From Diogma glabrata (taxonomy: Eukaryota; Arthropoda; Insecta; Diptera; Cylindrotomidae), in the NCBI GenBank assembly GCA_963693315.1, contig OY856187.1, positions 426,367,748 through 426,431,747 of the forward strand: 64,000 nt of DNA, in the 5' to 3' direction. Below the pieces are notes generated by a model. It did not search any database. It saw only the letters and a list, made by a program, of their open reading frames with translations, and had not been told where the DNA came from. Positions 43,596 to 57,328 of this stretch are shown here, in pieces. Both the position numbers and the translations under genes were made by a program. Positions within the stretch are counted from its first letter, which is position 1. Each line of letters begins with the position of its first letter.

Positions 43596-45950
43596 ACTGA
43601 CCTTAAAACACGAAGCTTCATCATCAAGTACCCGACTAAGCGACGATGTTGTAGGGAATCAAGATCTAATGTTAAATTTCGATCACCAACAATTCGTATA
43701 GCTCGCTTTTGAACAGAGTCCAAAAGAGCCAGGATAGTAAAAGATGCAGCGCCCCAAACTTGACAACAATACTCCATACAGGGACGAATATGGGACTTAT
43801 AAATGTGGAGTAATTGATGCGAAGTAAAATATTTTTTACGTCTATTGAGGAGGCCGAGGTGTACGAATGACTTGTGCAGTGTACTATCATCTGAAAAACT
43901 ATTTATTGGGTTACTGGTGATTTGCAACAGTTCGTTGATATAAATTAGGAACAAAGTGAGAGATAAAACTGAGCCTTGGGCTACACCAGCGTTTATTAAT
44001 TTGGACTCAGAAGAAAATCCATCTATAGATACCGAGATATATCGGTTAGACAGAAAATTTTGAATCAACTTCACGACTGCGGGATGAAAACCGTACGCAA
44101 CGAGCTTGTTGATCAAGTTGGCATGCCAGATTCGATCAAATGCTTTTGAGATGTCTAATGCGATCACGTACGTTTCACCACCTTTCTCAAGGATGCTATT
44201 CCAAAGATGTGCCACATAGTTCAATAGATCGGTTGTTGATCTTTTGATTCTAAAACCGTATCGACTGTCAGATATCAAATGGTTGTCTTCCAAAAATTTG
44301 GATATGTGTGAATTAATATAGTGCTCGTATATTTTAGACATGACTGGGAGTAAGGCTATTGGTCTATAGTTTGAAATATCACATTTAGTTCCTTTTTTTG
44401 GGACAGGCTGGACATTGGTGAACTTCCATCAGGATGGAAATATCCTAGATTTATAGGATTTGTAGAATATTTTGGTGAGAGTTGGTGCAAGTTCTTTTGA
44501 AAATGTTTTTAGAATAACAGGAGTAATGTTGTCCAGACCAGAGGCTTTGTTGTTGTTTAACCCCCTTAAAAGTTTTTCGACAATTTTGGGTTTGAAATGT
44601 AATTGTTTCATATTAACTCCTGAAGACTGGATTTGGGGTATTTCTGTAGGAGTTTCTAAAACTGTTGAATTTGAAGCAAAGCGTTCCGCGAACAATGCAG
44701 CTTTCCTTGCAGGGTCAGCAATGATTGAGTCAGCATCAATCATAGGAGGGATAGAAGATTTAGTACCACAATTTAAAGAATTAATGGCACTGTAAAAACT
44801 TTTGTCAGAAATTGACATACTCGAAAGTTTTGCCGCTTTCGCTCTGTCAATCTCTGCTTTTTCGTTTTCAATTATCTGGTTTGATATTTTATTAGCCTTT
44901 AAATATTGGAATCGATTAACAGAGTTCTTTTTATGAATCCAAATATTAAATAATCTACTTTGTTTCTAAGAGCCAATTTGGCTGCTTTCGAAAACAAATA
45001 TTTTTGTTGGGGTTTCATTATTGAAAAGGGAACGAATTTGTTAATACCAAATAGAATGGTTTCAGTAAAGTTTTGAGCAGAAACATTTACTTCGTCAGTA
45101 TAAAAACAATGACGTTCAAAAAGGAAACCTTGAAAAAAACTTCGGAGACCATTGGTATCCATTTTTAAAAAGTAAAATATTTTACGGGGTTTGGGAACTA
45201 TAGTTTGTAGCAAATCAGTTTTGATAATTGATGTGATTAGATAGTGGTCAGAATTTCCAATACTACCCTTATCGACATCGACACTCGTAATATCTGGCAT
45301 AGATGTGAGATAAAGGACTAAGAGAAAAATGTTATCACCGCCATTACGAGGAGTGAAAGTTGGGCTTTTTACAATCTGCGAAGGTCTTGCGAGGCACCAA
45401 ATATTTCTGCCTGCCTTCCATTGTTGTCGTCGTCGGTCATTTTGGAAAATTCTAACCATGATTTGTTGTGGACGTTGAAGTCACCGGTAACGATAACTTC
45501 ACAATTTTGAAATTGTGCTCTAATTTCGTCGACAACATTAGTCAAGAGATTAAAAAAATTGGGATTATGTTTGTTTGGGGACCGGTATAGAGCTATTGTA
45601 AAAAAAAGGTAGATTTCAGGTAGACAAACCTTTAATACTACTGTGCTGTAGCCATCACCATGTACTTCATAATTTGGAAAGCGTTTATATGCAACACTCT
45701 CATGAATGTATCCACTTACACCTTGATGAAGTTTAAAAGCTGATTCAAGCCTATATTTGGGATTTAGTGTTACGTCATATCATATGGATAGTTTTCAGAA
45801 ACTTGTGTTTTTGTAAGAAAAAGAATATTCGGTTGGTCGTGCTCGAGATGATGTTGCACGGCGTCACGGTTGGCATTGAATCCACAAATATTTTGGATGT
45901 GTATCTTTAATTTTTTATCAAATGTAATAGTCAAATTGCACATAGTTTAG
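43571..45950 (-). pseudogene. Jockey-like LINE, endonuclease to reverse transcriptase, broken
   Basis: From about 45,945 leftwards the endonuclease reads NICGFNANRDAVQHHL, LTKTQVS and VIVTGDFNVHNKSW. Frame breaks follow, then a frame at 44,899-45,459 (IGNSDHYLITS, the end of the endonuclease domain). The pre-reverse-transcriptase frame is 44,429-44,818 (NNNKASGLDNITPVILK). It stops at TGA 44,429-44,431 in the same frame as the reverse transcriptase ORF 43,571-44,341. Sequence is continuous across the palindrome border at 44,435, so this copy retains the original context that the left arm lacks. Motif C is FSDD. It cannot make an active enzyme. Confidence 0.8.
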
Positions 45951-47039
45951 TTTTGTCTACCAGCATCTTTTGCTATTTTGGTTGAAAAGAATAAAATTTA
46001 GCTTATTTCCCAAATGCTGTTCACTCGGCCTGAATTCCAGGAATTTCTTTTTGACATATATTTTTTAATGAAATGTGTGTAATAGGACTTACAATATGAG
46101 TCACAACAACACATAGAATCTTCTTAAGACCAAGGTCCCATTAGGTCTTCAAAGGTCCTAGGTTCTACGTCCCTATCAATAATAATTCAACCTTAGGAAT
46201 CTTTTTATTGCTTGTTGAAAATCAAAATTTTACACTCGATCATATTACACGGGTAGTTAATCGAGATACCCGAGTCGAGTATGTTGAAAAAGCCAAAAAT
46301 ATCCGGGTACCCGGTTACTCGATAATCGACATTGGATACCCTATTATACACATATCACATGAGGGTTTGCATAAATGAAAACTTAGTAAAAATTCTATAT
46401 TTTAACTACTACAATCTAATAAAAAATAGATGAATTCCGTATAACGACCTATTAAAAATGGTAACACTTAAAACTTTGATCGAAAATCGTTTTTAACCTT
46501 TTTTCACCTCAATGTTATCATGTTGTTTTTGCCATATCTTCCTTTTTAGATAGATGAAAACGGTCTCGTATATAATATATTAAAACATAATAGCTGACAT
46601 GAAAATGTAGCAAAATATTGATCTTGATAGTTTAAGAACTACTAAAAATAAAATAAAAATATGAATGGAAGAGTTAAAAAAAGCACAAATAAAGATAAAA
46701 AATTTAAATCGATATTTGTGTTATATCTAACGACGAAACATACAAAAAAGAATTTTTCAAAAATAAGCTTAGGGAAATTGATGACACTAAAAAGTTCGAT
46801 TTTCTTTTTATCTTATCACGCAACTTTGATGTGGAAATGTGGATGTGATTTGATAAATCGAATTTTTCATAAATAAGGATAAAATACGTATTTTTGTGTT
46901 ATTTTAAAATCACTTTCAGAATAATTTATCAATCGAGAATCTATTTATTTGAAATAAATTAGTAATATTTGCAAAGATTGTGTTTGAATTATTTAGTAAT
47001 CTGCGTCGTTTGGTAATAAACCATGCAGTGTTATAATAC
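45951..47039. other. AT-rich DNA, no gene seen
   Basis: Nothing firm. A small GC-richer patch at 46,240-46,340 has repeated ACCCG/CGGGT words (for example CCGGGTACCCGG), possibly a decayed short repeat. Confidence 0.45.
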
Positions 47040-48261
47040 AATAAAATATGGAAGGGCTGAAATTTTAAGCTCTGAGATATTAAGACTTCGGTTTTGGTTA
47101 AGGATTTTGATATAGTTTTCGGCATAAAACTTTTATGAGGACATTGTTTTTAGTTTTGGGCGGCGATGTCTAACCTATATCTCTTTGTTAAAGTACATGT
47201 ATTTTTTTATCTCTGTTTAGAAATTTATTAAAACTAACACATCAAACGTTACCGCAAAATTATAACAGATCATAAATTAACATAATTTAGTGAAAAGAAG
47301 ATACAATCAGCAAACTACTCAAAAATCTCTCCATTTAGCGTTTCGAGAAAATATTACAAAATCGAAAATTCATATTTCTTTCAAAATTCCAAAAATATTG
47401 TAAAAATTAAATAAAATCAAAAATTCAAAGTTTTTCCAAAATTCCAAAAATATTGCAAAAATTATAACAACATCAAAAATTGAAACTTTTTTTAAAATTC
47501 CAAAAAATATAATAAATTCAAAAATTTTAAATTTTTTTAAAATTCTAAAAATATAAAAATTCTTACAAAATCAAAAATTGAAACTTCTTTCAAAATTCTA
47601 AAAAACTATATAAAATTCAAATTTCACAAATTCAAAAATTCTATTTTTTTTTTTTTTCAAAATTCTAAAACTATTGCAAAAATTATTACAAAATTAAAAA
47701 TACAAACATTTTTCAAAATTCCAAAAATATTCCTAAACAATATATTCCAAACAAATATTCCAACGTCCGATTTCATGCTCATTACATTTAATGTCATCCA
47801 TTTTTCCAAAAAAAAAATGGATTAAAAAATAAATGAAAATCATTCTTTTGACACACTTGACCATATTTTTTTGACAAACTTATTTTATGCAATAAAATTC
47901 TCAATAATAAAAATTTCATGTTCAATTACATTTAACATTTCATACAAATAATTAATTTTATTTTTTTCCAAAAAAAACAAATGAAAATCATTCTTTTGAC
48001 ACACTTAACAACATTTTTTTGACAAACTTATAATGCAATAATTTAGATTTTGGTCTCACATACCAATCCCGACCATCAAGATTTCTCCAAATTCAATGTT
48101 CCTACTCGTAATCTCTTAAATTGACACACTTCCGGGACAGCTATCGAATTTTTTTAGCTTTCGGCTCTTACCATTGAGTATACCTATTTTTGAAAACAAA
48201 AATTTTTGAAATCCATTCAGCCGTTTTCTAGATTTCTATTTAGGTTTTTTCAAAACCGAAG
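47040..48261 (+). mobile_element. ACTTCGG-family element, separate diverged copy (A-C-B)
   Basis: Segment A begins TATGGAAGGGCTGAAATTTT and has ACTTCGGTTTTGG at 47,085. Minisatellite units follow (47,350-47,760), two C units containing TTGACACACTT (47,860-48,020) and a shortened B ending CAAAACCGAAGT (48,250-48,261). The inverted end words have changed together (GGTCTG to GGTTTTG, and complement), so the ends still match each other. The single, non-inverted order shows the basic unit of the 3-6 kb cluster. Confidence 0.7.
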
Positions 48262-49410
48262 TTATATTTAGAGTATTCAGTAGGGTATATCAATATAAAA
48301 ATAGGTTTGATCAGATTGCTCAGAACAATTGTTTTTTTGTTTTGAGAACCGTGGTGGAAATTAGACTTGAACAGATTCCTAGTTAACAAAATTTGTTAGG
48401 ATTTTATTTAATTTGACCTTTCGCTCTTAATAAACTTTCGCCCTGTACCCACAACAATATTGACTATAATTATGTATAATAGATTTGAAAAACAAATTAA
48501 TAATATAAAAACTAGAGAAATTGTTTACGTTAATGTTTATCTCGTTATGAGTAATCTTTTTTATCTTGCTTTATTTTAACTACATCATTCGGGTTAATTC
48601 AGTTCGTCATGGTCATAACTTCGATATGTTTAAAAACTAACAATCGAATTTGTTCTGACTTATCCTCACGGTTTTCTAATGTATGAGTTACAGTTGACTA
48701 ACTTTGTTGGGTTAACCAGCAAATTCACTGTTCTATATAATCTTCTGCATTGATTGTTTTTCTGGGTAAACAGCTTACAATCTGTTAAATTTCTTGCGCT
48801 GTTCTCCGTTTTTGATTATATTATATGAAATTCGGTTTCTGTTACAAATGAGCAAAAAATCGTTTTTTCTAATATAACCTTATAGTATTGTTCTATGATA
48901 CCAATTTGTGTTTATTTTTTTGGAAAATGAAATGTAAATTACTCTGACTTCTGAGTTTTAGCCCTTCTTCTATTTCTTCTTGTTGTTGTATTCACGTTTA
49001 TTAAAAATCTGAGTCGAAGTACGAAATACCGCGAAAAATAACCGATGAAAATAGTTGATTTCAGGACCAAACGCATTTGTGATCATATGGAATCGAATGT
49101 GAATTACGTTAAATATAGAAATAAACTAAAAAAAGAACTTACCGTATCTGGAAGTTAATACGAATTGCCAATAAAATGTTTTCTATACAAACATAAGTGA
49201 CACATATTGTAATTCGTACTACACAGCACATATTATTAAAAAAGACGGCTATTATATCGAGATCCGACCCATTTACGCACTCAATAACACCTCAAAGCCC
49301 ATGTGGTTGTTGGAGATAGGCTGGACTAAATGGTATACAAAAAAACAATTTTGCTATTCCGAATCACAATTCGACGTATTTCGATGTTGTCAACACTGCC
49401 AAAAAGTGAG
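48262..49410. other. AT-rich DNA, no gene seen
   Basis: No element or coding region recognised. Confidence 0.5.
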
Positions 49411-49500
49411 ATTTTTCCGCACTGTTTTATTTTTCCGCACTGTTTTAACTTTTTTTTTGATTTTTTTTCTCCGCACTGTTTTATTTTTCCGCACTGTTTT
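49411..49500. repeat. TTTTTCCGCACTGTTTTA short tandem repeats
   Basis: TTTTCCGCACTGTTTTA occurs twice in direct succession and, after a T-rich spacer, twice more. A further TTTTTTCCGCAC lies at about 49,730, next to the near-palindrome GCAACTCGTTGC. The 90-codon open frame spanning this is repeat-driven. Confidence 0.6.
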
Positions 49501-52500
49501 TGTTAACTTTTTGCTTTGTTTTGTAGAAGTGAAAAATAAGAACGTATGGAAAATTTTCTCAATACTAAGTTGATAAAAGAAATGTTTACTTATATCTGAA
49601 TATGAATGTAGAGTGCGTGTTAAGTGTAAATGCGTGTAAAGTTGGATGAAGAGTAATTTTGTTTAATTGTTTCATTGTGATTCGGAATTGTTAAAAAACT
49701 TTGTGTGCAACTCGTTGCACAAATTGATTTTTTCCGCACGCGTCGTAATTTTGTCCAACGAGGCGAAGCCTTTAACATAACATAACATTATTAACTTGCA
49801 TAGTTAAAACATGCATAACAAACAAACATCACATTACAAATCAAAATTTTCTTTATAGCAAAGAAATATTTTTAAATAATAAAAACATTATTTTTCTTAA
49901 ACGTAAATGATCTTTTTATGAACTTGTTATATATTTTTCTAAGTATGTATTATCAATTATATAAGAACACATTTCCGTTCGTATTATATAACTAAATTTT
50001 AAACAGCAAATAAACTATTCCGGTGTACTCGTACATCTTCTTTATCTCACTAATTAATTCCTAATATGTATAAGTATTTTTTTAAATTCCAAAGAAGCAA
50101 AATTTATTTTGTTAATTTTCTTTGTTCATATTTACGATGTTTTATTATAAGTCATAATAAAAATGAGATTTCAGATATATCATGCTTACCCGTATGTAGT
50201 AGGTTCATTAGGGTTTGTTTCTAAGTTATAGGCATAAGACGTTGTATTACCACATTTATTAAGATAAATTCGTAACTAACCATTGACTAATTACAAGATA
50301 TGGAAGAAGTTAGATTGAATATGTAATTTTGTAAACCACAACAACTAGATTGGTTATCCTATAGATAACGTTTAAAAATGACACAAAATGTCAATGAACT
50401 AGTAAAAACAACCTATCAACCTACTTTTGTAAAGATGCTTTGTTCTTTTAAGTTAAAAAATAACATAAGTTACAACGTTTATTTAACGAAGAAAAACAAA
50501 CTTCTATAATAATTTATGTAGGGAAAAATTTAATTTGAGTTTTGACTTTTCGTATTCGTTTGAATAAAGTATTTTCATGTTTATACGTACGAATACAGTT
50601 GATGTTTGGGAATACGTTAATTAAAACAAATTGATAATTAACGTATGAGATAAGAAAATGACGTAAGTAATCAATTAGCTTTTATAAAAGTTTAGATAAA
50701 TTGAAGAAACAGTTTAAGTAGTTCATAATGATCGTTAAATTGTACGTTTGTTTTGAATGTGTGGTCAAATTAAAAAAACAAATGGCTGTGAGATTTTATT
50801 TCAAAGTCGAAAATAGTTCATGGAATTAACACATGGTTAGTAATCAGCGACTACCCGACTAGCATTATGTAAGGGCTCAGATGTGGGCCGGATACGGCTT
50901 TTCCTACTAGTGATAGCGATCGGAAAGGGGAGCCCACTACTGATAGGCACAATCAACAAGCCCTGATCAGTAATGTAACGCCTCAAACTATTCAAATCGG
51001 ATTAGGCAGCTGAAAAAACTAACAATTCCAAATTCAACAAACATTTCATTACAAATTGTCAGCGAATAGAATCGAATCTCAACGAATCTCACCTCCATTA
51101 TTTTACAGATTTCGAACATTTATTTTACTATCGATAATTTAATCGACACATTCTCAGTACTCACCAGCCTGATTACCTACATTTGTGGTCTACCTTAATA
51201 ACACTCGCGATATAATTCATTTAATAAAATACATATTAAAAAATATTTGTTTCTTGTTTTAACACTAAAGTTTCACGGATTAGACCATCAAATTTATTTT
51301 TGCTTGGAGTATCAAAATTATAAAAATGAATAAAATAACAAAATATCGGTTAGATTAATTAACTAATTTTTGCAATTGCTTTTACTGTAATTATTTTTTT
51401 ACGAATAAATAAAAAAAAACCTTATCCAATCAACCCAACAACCTTCAACTCAATTAAAATGCTGTATCAATCTTTTACCATAAACAATAAAAACCAAAAT
51501 AAATTGATACATTTCCATTAATGAAACATAAATACACAACAACCCTTAAAATGTCAACCTTGTTAACTATTGACAAAAATGATCGTCCTAACTTCTTCTG
51601 TAAAACAAAACTTACTTGTAATCTCTTTGAATGAAACTAAAATATTTATTAGAAAACCCGAAAATTTATACCAATAAAATAACCAATAAAATTACGTTAC
51701 TAATGGCAAATTTATGTAAACAGTCTGGGGTAATCCAATAGGTTTTCCTACATATAACATAGTTTTATTTATATTCACAGTTATACTATATAGATAAATT
51801 TTCGTTTAATAGAAAAAATATATATATAATCAAAACAACAGAACACAATCATTAAATTAAGTGCACAATGGCATGATGATAAATTTAAAATTGTATATAG
51901 ATTCCTGCTTTCCTTGCTGGGAAGTTGGAGCTTCATTTTGTTTGTTTTTTTTTAAATTTTCCGATTTTAGTTTTTGTTCGATGAAAACATGAAAATTAAT
52001 TAGAACATTTTGTTTTTGTAATAATTTTAATTGTTGTAAAAACGCAGAAAATAGTTTTATGCAGATATATATTGTTATGATGAGATGATCGAATATAGGA
52101 ATTAGAACAAAAGAACTATTTTGTTTGCCAAATTTACCAAATTTTAATTACGAATATGAAAACATTCTTCTTACTAAATTTATAATTACAATTTGGCTAT
52201 GGGCAAATAAATTTGTTAAAATATTACACCACGTGTTCATGGTTTAAATTTTGATTAAGTTTATTAATAAAAGGTTCCGGAAAATAAAAATTAAATACTT
52301 AAATTGAATTTCAAATTTTTTTTAAGTTTATCTTCAATTGAAGAGCATAGGATGTCTGCTAGACTGGACAATCATACTCCGTTCGATTCAACAACTTTTA
52401 GTTCTCCTTTCTTTACTTCAGTTAACACTGTTTTCTTCTTAACTATGGTATGACATGGCAGGTATTTCTAATCTTCATTCAACTTTTAAATGCCATTGTA

Positions 52501-55500
52501 AGAATTTCAGGATAGGAATCCTTTGTACTTCTGACTTTTTGGAATTTTCTTGACATCTAAGCATATCTGTAGCGGTTTTGACTTGAGTCAAAACTTCTCT
52601 AACTTGTTTGCCCTTTCGATCAATACTGCTAATTACGTTGTATGGTAGATTAAACAGAACAGAATTAAGATGTGATTGCTGGTGAACTGTTGGTGTTTAA
52701 TTTCCTTCAGTTAAACTGCGTGTTTGTTATACATCGGTGTAAAACGCGTGGTTTTTAATGTTGTTTTACGTGGTTTTGAACGTTGCAATTTTCCCCTGCT
52801 AAGCAAAATATTTGTCTGCTTCTCGCATTGATCTGTAATGAAGCTAGATATTTCTTTTAAGTCACTACGTGATCAACTGCGGTGATGGCGTAGTGTGTTC
52901 ACAAAGTGTGCATACAAAGTTTTTGTATAATTCAAGTGTTACTCTATATTTATGTTTCAGCTTGTTTTGCTAATATTTTTATGCCACTCAGGAGAATAGA
53001 ACTGAAAGAGTCTTTATCAAGATTCTGGCATACAGTCCTGTTCCAACAATTTATTGTTCCTTTTGAAATTCGTTATAATTGTTTATCACAACCATCCTAA
53101 ATTCGCTATCCTCGAGTGACATAGCAACACAGTTAACATAATATTAATGTAATTTAATAAAACAAAAGCTTGATCGACCATCTTTTCAAAACAAACTCTA
53201 TAAAGTTTTAGTAACGAAAATTTGCATATCGATTTATTAAAAAATTAAGTTGTTTATTTATTTTCTCATATTTCATCTTCATTTTAACTTTCTTTATTTA
53301 ATATTTAAGAAGTTCTTGTTGATTTTAGATTTTAAGAAATACAAAATACAAAGGAAAAGAATAAAGTTTTTTAATTTTTGGGATTACGAAAATTAATTTT
53401 TTTAACAGGATATAAATCTATCCAAATGCCATATGGTATAATATAGATGGAGATTTACGGTGGTTGGTATATAAATAAAGTTTGATGAATAATAAATTAT
53501 TTTTGCCTAAAAGTAATAGTGAGAAGCTTTTTCGGATATTTCATTACAAATCCTATTATCTGGTCATTCTTTTTTCTTATTTTCCTGTCTAATTTTAAGA
53601 AAAAAACGTTTACCTTAATTTAAGAAGAGAAATTTAAGTCTTATCATAACTTAAAATTTTTTTCGCAAAAAATATTTCTTCCCATTTTCGTTTGATATGT
53701 TTTGCGTATCTTTTTCAGCTTACTTTTGTGCAAATAATAAAGCGATCCCACTTCATTTTATAAGAAATAAAAGAAAACTAAAAATCAATTTAATTTTATC
53801 TTAACTTTTAATGGTTTTTCAAATTGTAATATTATAATAATTGAAAGTTTATCTGGTTTAATAATGAGTTTTGTTATTGTAAACAGAACTGTTTAGGTAT
53901 CTAGGTTTTATGTTTCTTTAAACATCAAATAACTGGTAATTGATATTGAAAAATGAAAATACATTAGTTCTTTTAATTTATGATCTAAACTATCCTAATT
54001 CAGCGCAGGAGGCTAATATAATATTTAAACTCATTTTCCTGTTTTCAACGCACAGCTTACAGTTTTATATAGAGTAAAAGTTCTATTATCCAACATGCTT
54101 GGAGATGAGAGCAATAGTGAAACAGTTTCCTTTATATTTATGTGAATTTATAAAATCTTATATTATAGCAATAACAAAAAATAACCGCAAATGATTACTA
54201 AATTTGATTGTCGTCCATCCAACCAATAAAAATAACATCTTGACTTGACCTTAATTTAATATTGATTCAGATTATTGCATTGTATTTTAATTATTTATTT
54301 ACGTATGAATTATTCTTATCTTAATTATAATTAAAACAATGATCAGCCTTCTTTCAGTTTAATTTTGCATGAGAAAAGCTACATGAGTAAAAAAAAGTTT
54401 GTTTCTTGGACATAGAAATAGAAAAAAAAATTTAAAAAAGGATAATTTCCGATTTCATTTTATAGATTTAAATGGACATTTATCTTAGTTGGATTTTAAA
54501 ATGGATTTATTTTTTTAAACAAATAAATTTAACTATAGAATACGAATCCATACAGCATTCGTATTCTAGATAAATTTATAAGCGATAACTTTGGAATGTT
54601 GTATTAAAAATTTTGATTTATTTTACAATTAGGATTTTTTGTGTTACCTTTTGAGATCTTAACTATTGAGTGTAGCCATTCAGGGTTAACTTGGTTTTGA
54701 AATCTAAAGAAATTAGTACATTATGAATGTTAGAATTTGTTGAATGTTTCCACATTGTTTTCGAAGTAATGGTATGCTAGTAAGACTAACAATCAACTTT
54801 TAAACCTCGTATTTATTACTACTCACAATCATGTAAGAAAAAATATTAAATTTAATCAAACCATCTATTAATCAATCATTGTTTTCCTTGTAACAATTTA
54901 ATGATTATAAATAGTGATGCAATAACTTGAAACTGTTTTTTTAAACCCTCTTTCGACATAGGTTTCTCACCAAAATGTCGTTTTCCACCAACAAATCAAA
55001 ATTTTTCGCATATCTCGTATATTTACTTCTACATATAACAACTTAAATCAATTTTAAAAAACCTATGAAAAAGTTATTTAGAAATAGTAACCTATCTCCG
55101 GAGAATGGAAACTACTTAAATTATATTAAAAATTGAAAGTAAAATATTAACAAACTCAAAGGGTATCTTTCAAACGTAATAATTTCTCTTACGATAAAAC
55201 AAAAACTATTATCCTTGTAAATATACATACACACGAAAAATAATTATATTTACATATGAGCAATATAGCTTGAAATGGGAATTAACCGAAAAGCATAAAA
55301 TTAATGAGAAACATAAAACACACACACATGAGATTAAGTTAAATATAATTTTAGTGGAATCTTAAGAAAGAAAATAATGAAAGGGTTTTTTCTGTTCGTT
55401 AATACAAAATGGATTAAATTAATTGGCAAGGCACATTTATGTTAAAATGAAAATGTGTTTTTTTAAATATTTTTTGGATTGGTTTAAAGCACACATTTTC

Positions 55501-56653
55501 CTATTCAAGTGACAGTTTAATGATTTTCTGGTCAAAGTGAACAACATCTGTGTGAATTTTTATTCAAATGGGGCTGTAACTTTTATAATTTTATATCAGC
55601 TAATCTTTATAAAAATATCGGAAGTCATTTTGGAGTATTCAGACTTAAATAAAAGCTCTAAGATTTGGTTTTCAACCTAGTTAAATTTTGGGTTGTGCTA
55701 GAGACATGATGTCCACAAGGTATGGGATTCTGAAAATTGATGTAAAGTCTAGGGATTTTTTTGGTCAGGAAAAGTCATAAAATTTTTATTAGTTGGAAGA
55801 GGAACAGTTGGACTGGAAAAGTTTTAATTTAACAAAAAAATTTTTATAACAATAATATTTCATATGTGCTAAATAATTTATTTATATCTCGACTTTATAG
55901 TTCATTACATATATACAATATTTTTGCATTTAAGGAAGTGACCTTGATTGGTCTCATTTGTTCACCTTTTAGTAAGAAATACATTGACGTTACTTTTGCA
56001 TTTGACGCAACCAATTTGCATTTTGCTCGTTATCTATAATAGTTGTTTCTTGGTCTTTCATTTTTCTTATTGGATTATTTCTTACCTGAGAACCATTAAC
56101 CATCAGTTTTTGGCCTCTACTTTATCCAGAATGACAAGACTTTTTCCGTTGTCTGATTTGTCTGAATTGTCTGATTCACTTTCATGGTTCATTTAAGATG
56201 TCTAGCACTTTTTTATTTTTAGTTCTGTGTGGGTTTTTTTTAATTTTATTTAAGCTTTCTAACCTGAGAATCGGCATGACTTTTGATTTTATTTGTTCTG
56301 TTGTTATTGGCGGCAGATACTGTATGTCTATTTCAATATCATGGTCTTCACCAGGTATGGAATTCTGTAAAGTTTTAAAGTATTATAACTATCTTTATTA
56401 CATAGTTTAACTTCAATTCAAATTCGATGTAAGTACACACCCACTTCAAACTATTTTTAAACAAAACAGCATTGTGCAAGTAGCGATGCAATAAAATTAA
56501 ATCCAAATTGTATTATTATGAGATCTGATAATTTTATATACAAACAAAAATTGGTTGCTATATTAAACATGAAAACGTGACACCAAATAGTACATTATGT
56601 AACAAGGAAGTAAGCTATTGCTATTTGAAAAGTAAGCTATTATTGACCGAGAA
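49501..56653. other. AT-rich unique-looking DNA, no firm gene
   Basis: About 7 kb with no transposon core and no convincing exon. The exception listed separately is a degenerate MITE copy at 50,860-51,015. Short open frames at 52,906, 55,948 and 56,198 are hydrophobic and AT-driven. Confidence 0.5.
50860..51015. repeat. Degenerate copy of the palindrome-arm MITE
   Basis: It aligns by eye to about 42,470-42,605: GCTCAGATGTGGGCCGGAT, then CCCACTACTGATAG, then CCTGATCAGTAATGTAACGC. It is diverged by many substitutions and so older than the palindrome. Confidence 0.5.
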
Positions 56654-56692
56654 CTTTTAGATCCTGAGGCGCGTAGCCTCAGGATCTAAAAG
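56654..56692. repeat. Perfect 17-bp hairpin
   Basis: CTTTTAGATCCTGAGGC and its exact complement are separated by GCGTA. It is isolated in AT-rich DNA, with no neighbouring gene to terminate. It may be the centre or end of a small element. Confidence 0.75.
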
Positions 56693-56805
56693 TGGGGATA
56701 TAATGTTCGAGGTCTATATTAGTCTTCCCAACCGAGGTATATATAGAATTTTTTTAACTACTATAACACTGATTATCATATTTGCTTTGATTAGATTTTG
56801 ATATT

Positions 56806-56828
56806 AGTGAGTTTCCATTTCTTTTTTT
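56806..56828. repeat. 23-bp direct repeat, left (target-site duplication)
   Basis: It starts AGTGAGTTTCCATTTC and ends in seven Ts. It recurs exactly at 63,161-63,183, directly after an (AATC)n tail, as expected for a retroposon target duplication. Confidence 0.75.
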
Positions 56829-57328
56829 GGGAGTTTGCCGAGCGCATTTAAAGAAGATGGACGTGGATAAAACTCTCCGTCGTGATAAATATATATATAT
56901 TTTTTACTTTAATAATTTACCATATTTAAAGTGTCTTATTACTCAATAAACGTTATCTAAAATGTGTTTCAAACCAAGTGCTTCAATAATATATAATATA
57001 TGATATATAATAATATATAATAATGGTGGTATTTTAAAAATAATTTAATTTTTCTAATTCAAAGATTGAAAAAATCAGGAAAATAATTTTTTTCTCTTTT
57101 TTTCTCTTGAAATTCTCGTAATTTATGGTTTTCAATTCGATACAACATTGTTGTGTCGTTGTTTATTTTATTAATTTTTTTTCATTTAAAATTAAAATGA
57201 AATTAAACCGTAGTGATTTTAGTCGATGAAAATTATTAACATTTTTAAAAAGGTTATAGAATTTATCTGATTTTTGTAGTGTTAAATTAAGAAACGATCT
57301 AATCAACAAGTCGTGGTATATAAGCCGT

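Larger units (their letters stand above)
35451..44435. repeat. Giant palindrome, 8,985 bp, two 4,492-bp arms
   Basis: Left arm 35,451-39,942 and right arm 39,944-44,435 are reverse complements about the single T at 39,943. A base at position p matches 79,886 minus p. All paired reading frames obey this exactly, so there is no net insertion or deletion between arms. The one difference I saw is at 35,927/43,959 (a proline codon in the left arm, a leucine codon in the right). The right border lies inside a LINE that continues without a break in sequence. The left border joins filler. It is either a recent genomic inverted duplication or an assembly artefact. Confidence 0.9.

Noticed and set aside
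35451..44435. The palindrome as a normal pair of long terminal inverted repeats of one transposon
   Set aside because: The arms include unrelated elements (a LINE fragment, a SINE-like piece, a MITE, a MULE), and the right border falls inside the LINE, so it is a segmental inverted duplication, not one element.
46240..46340. ACCCGGG/CGGGTACCCGG-rich patch as a promoter or element
   Set aside because: The words are irregular and no boundaries or partner copy were found in the window.
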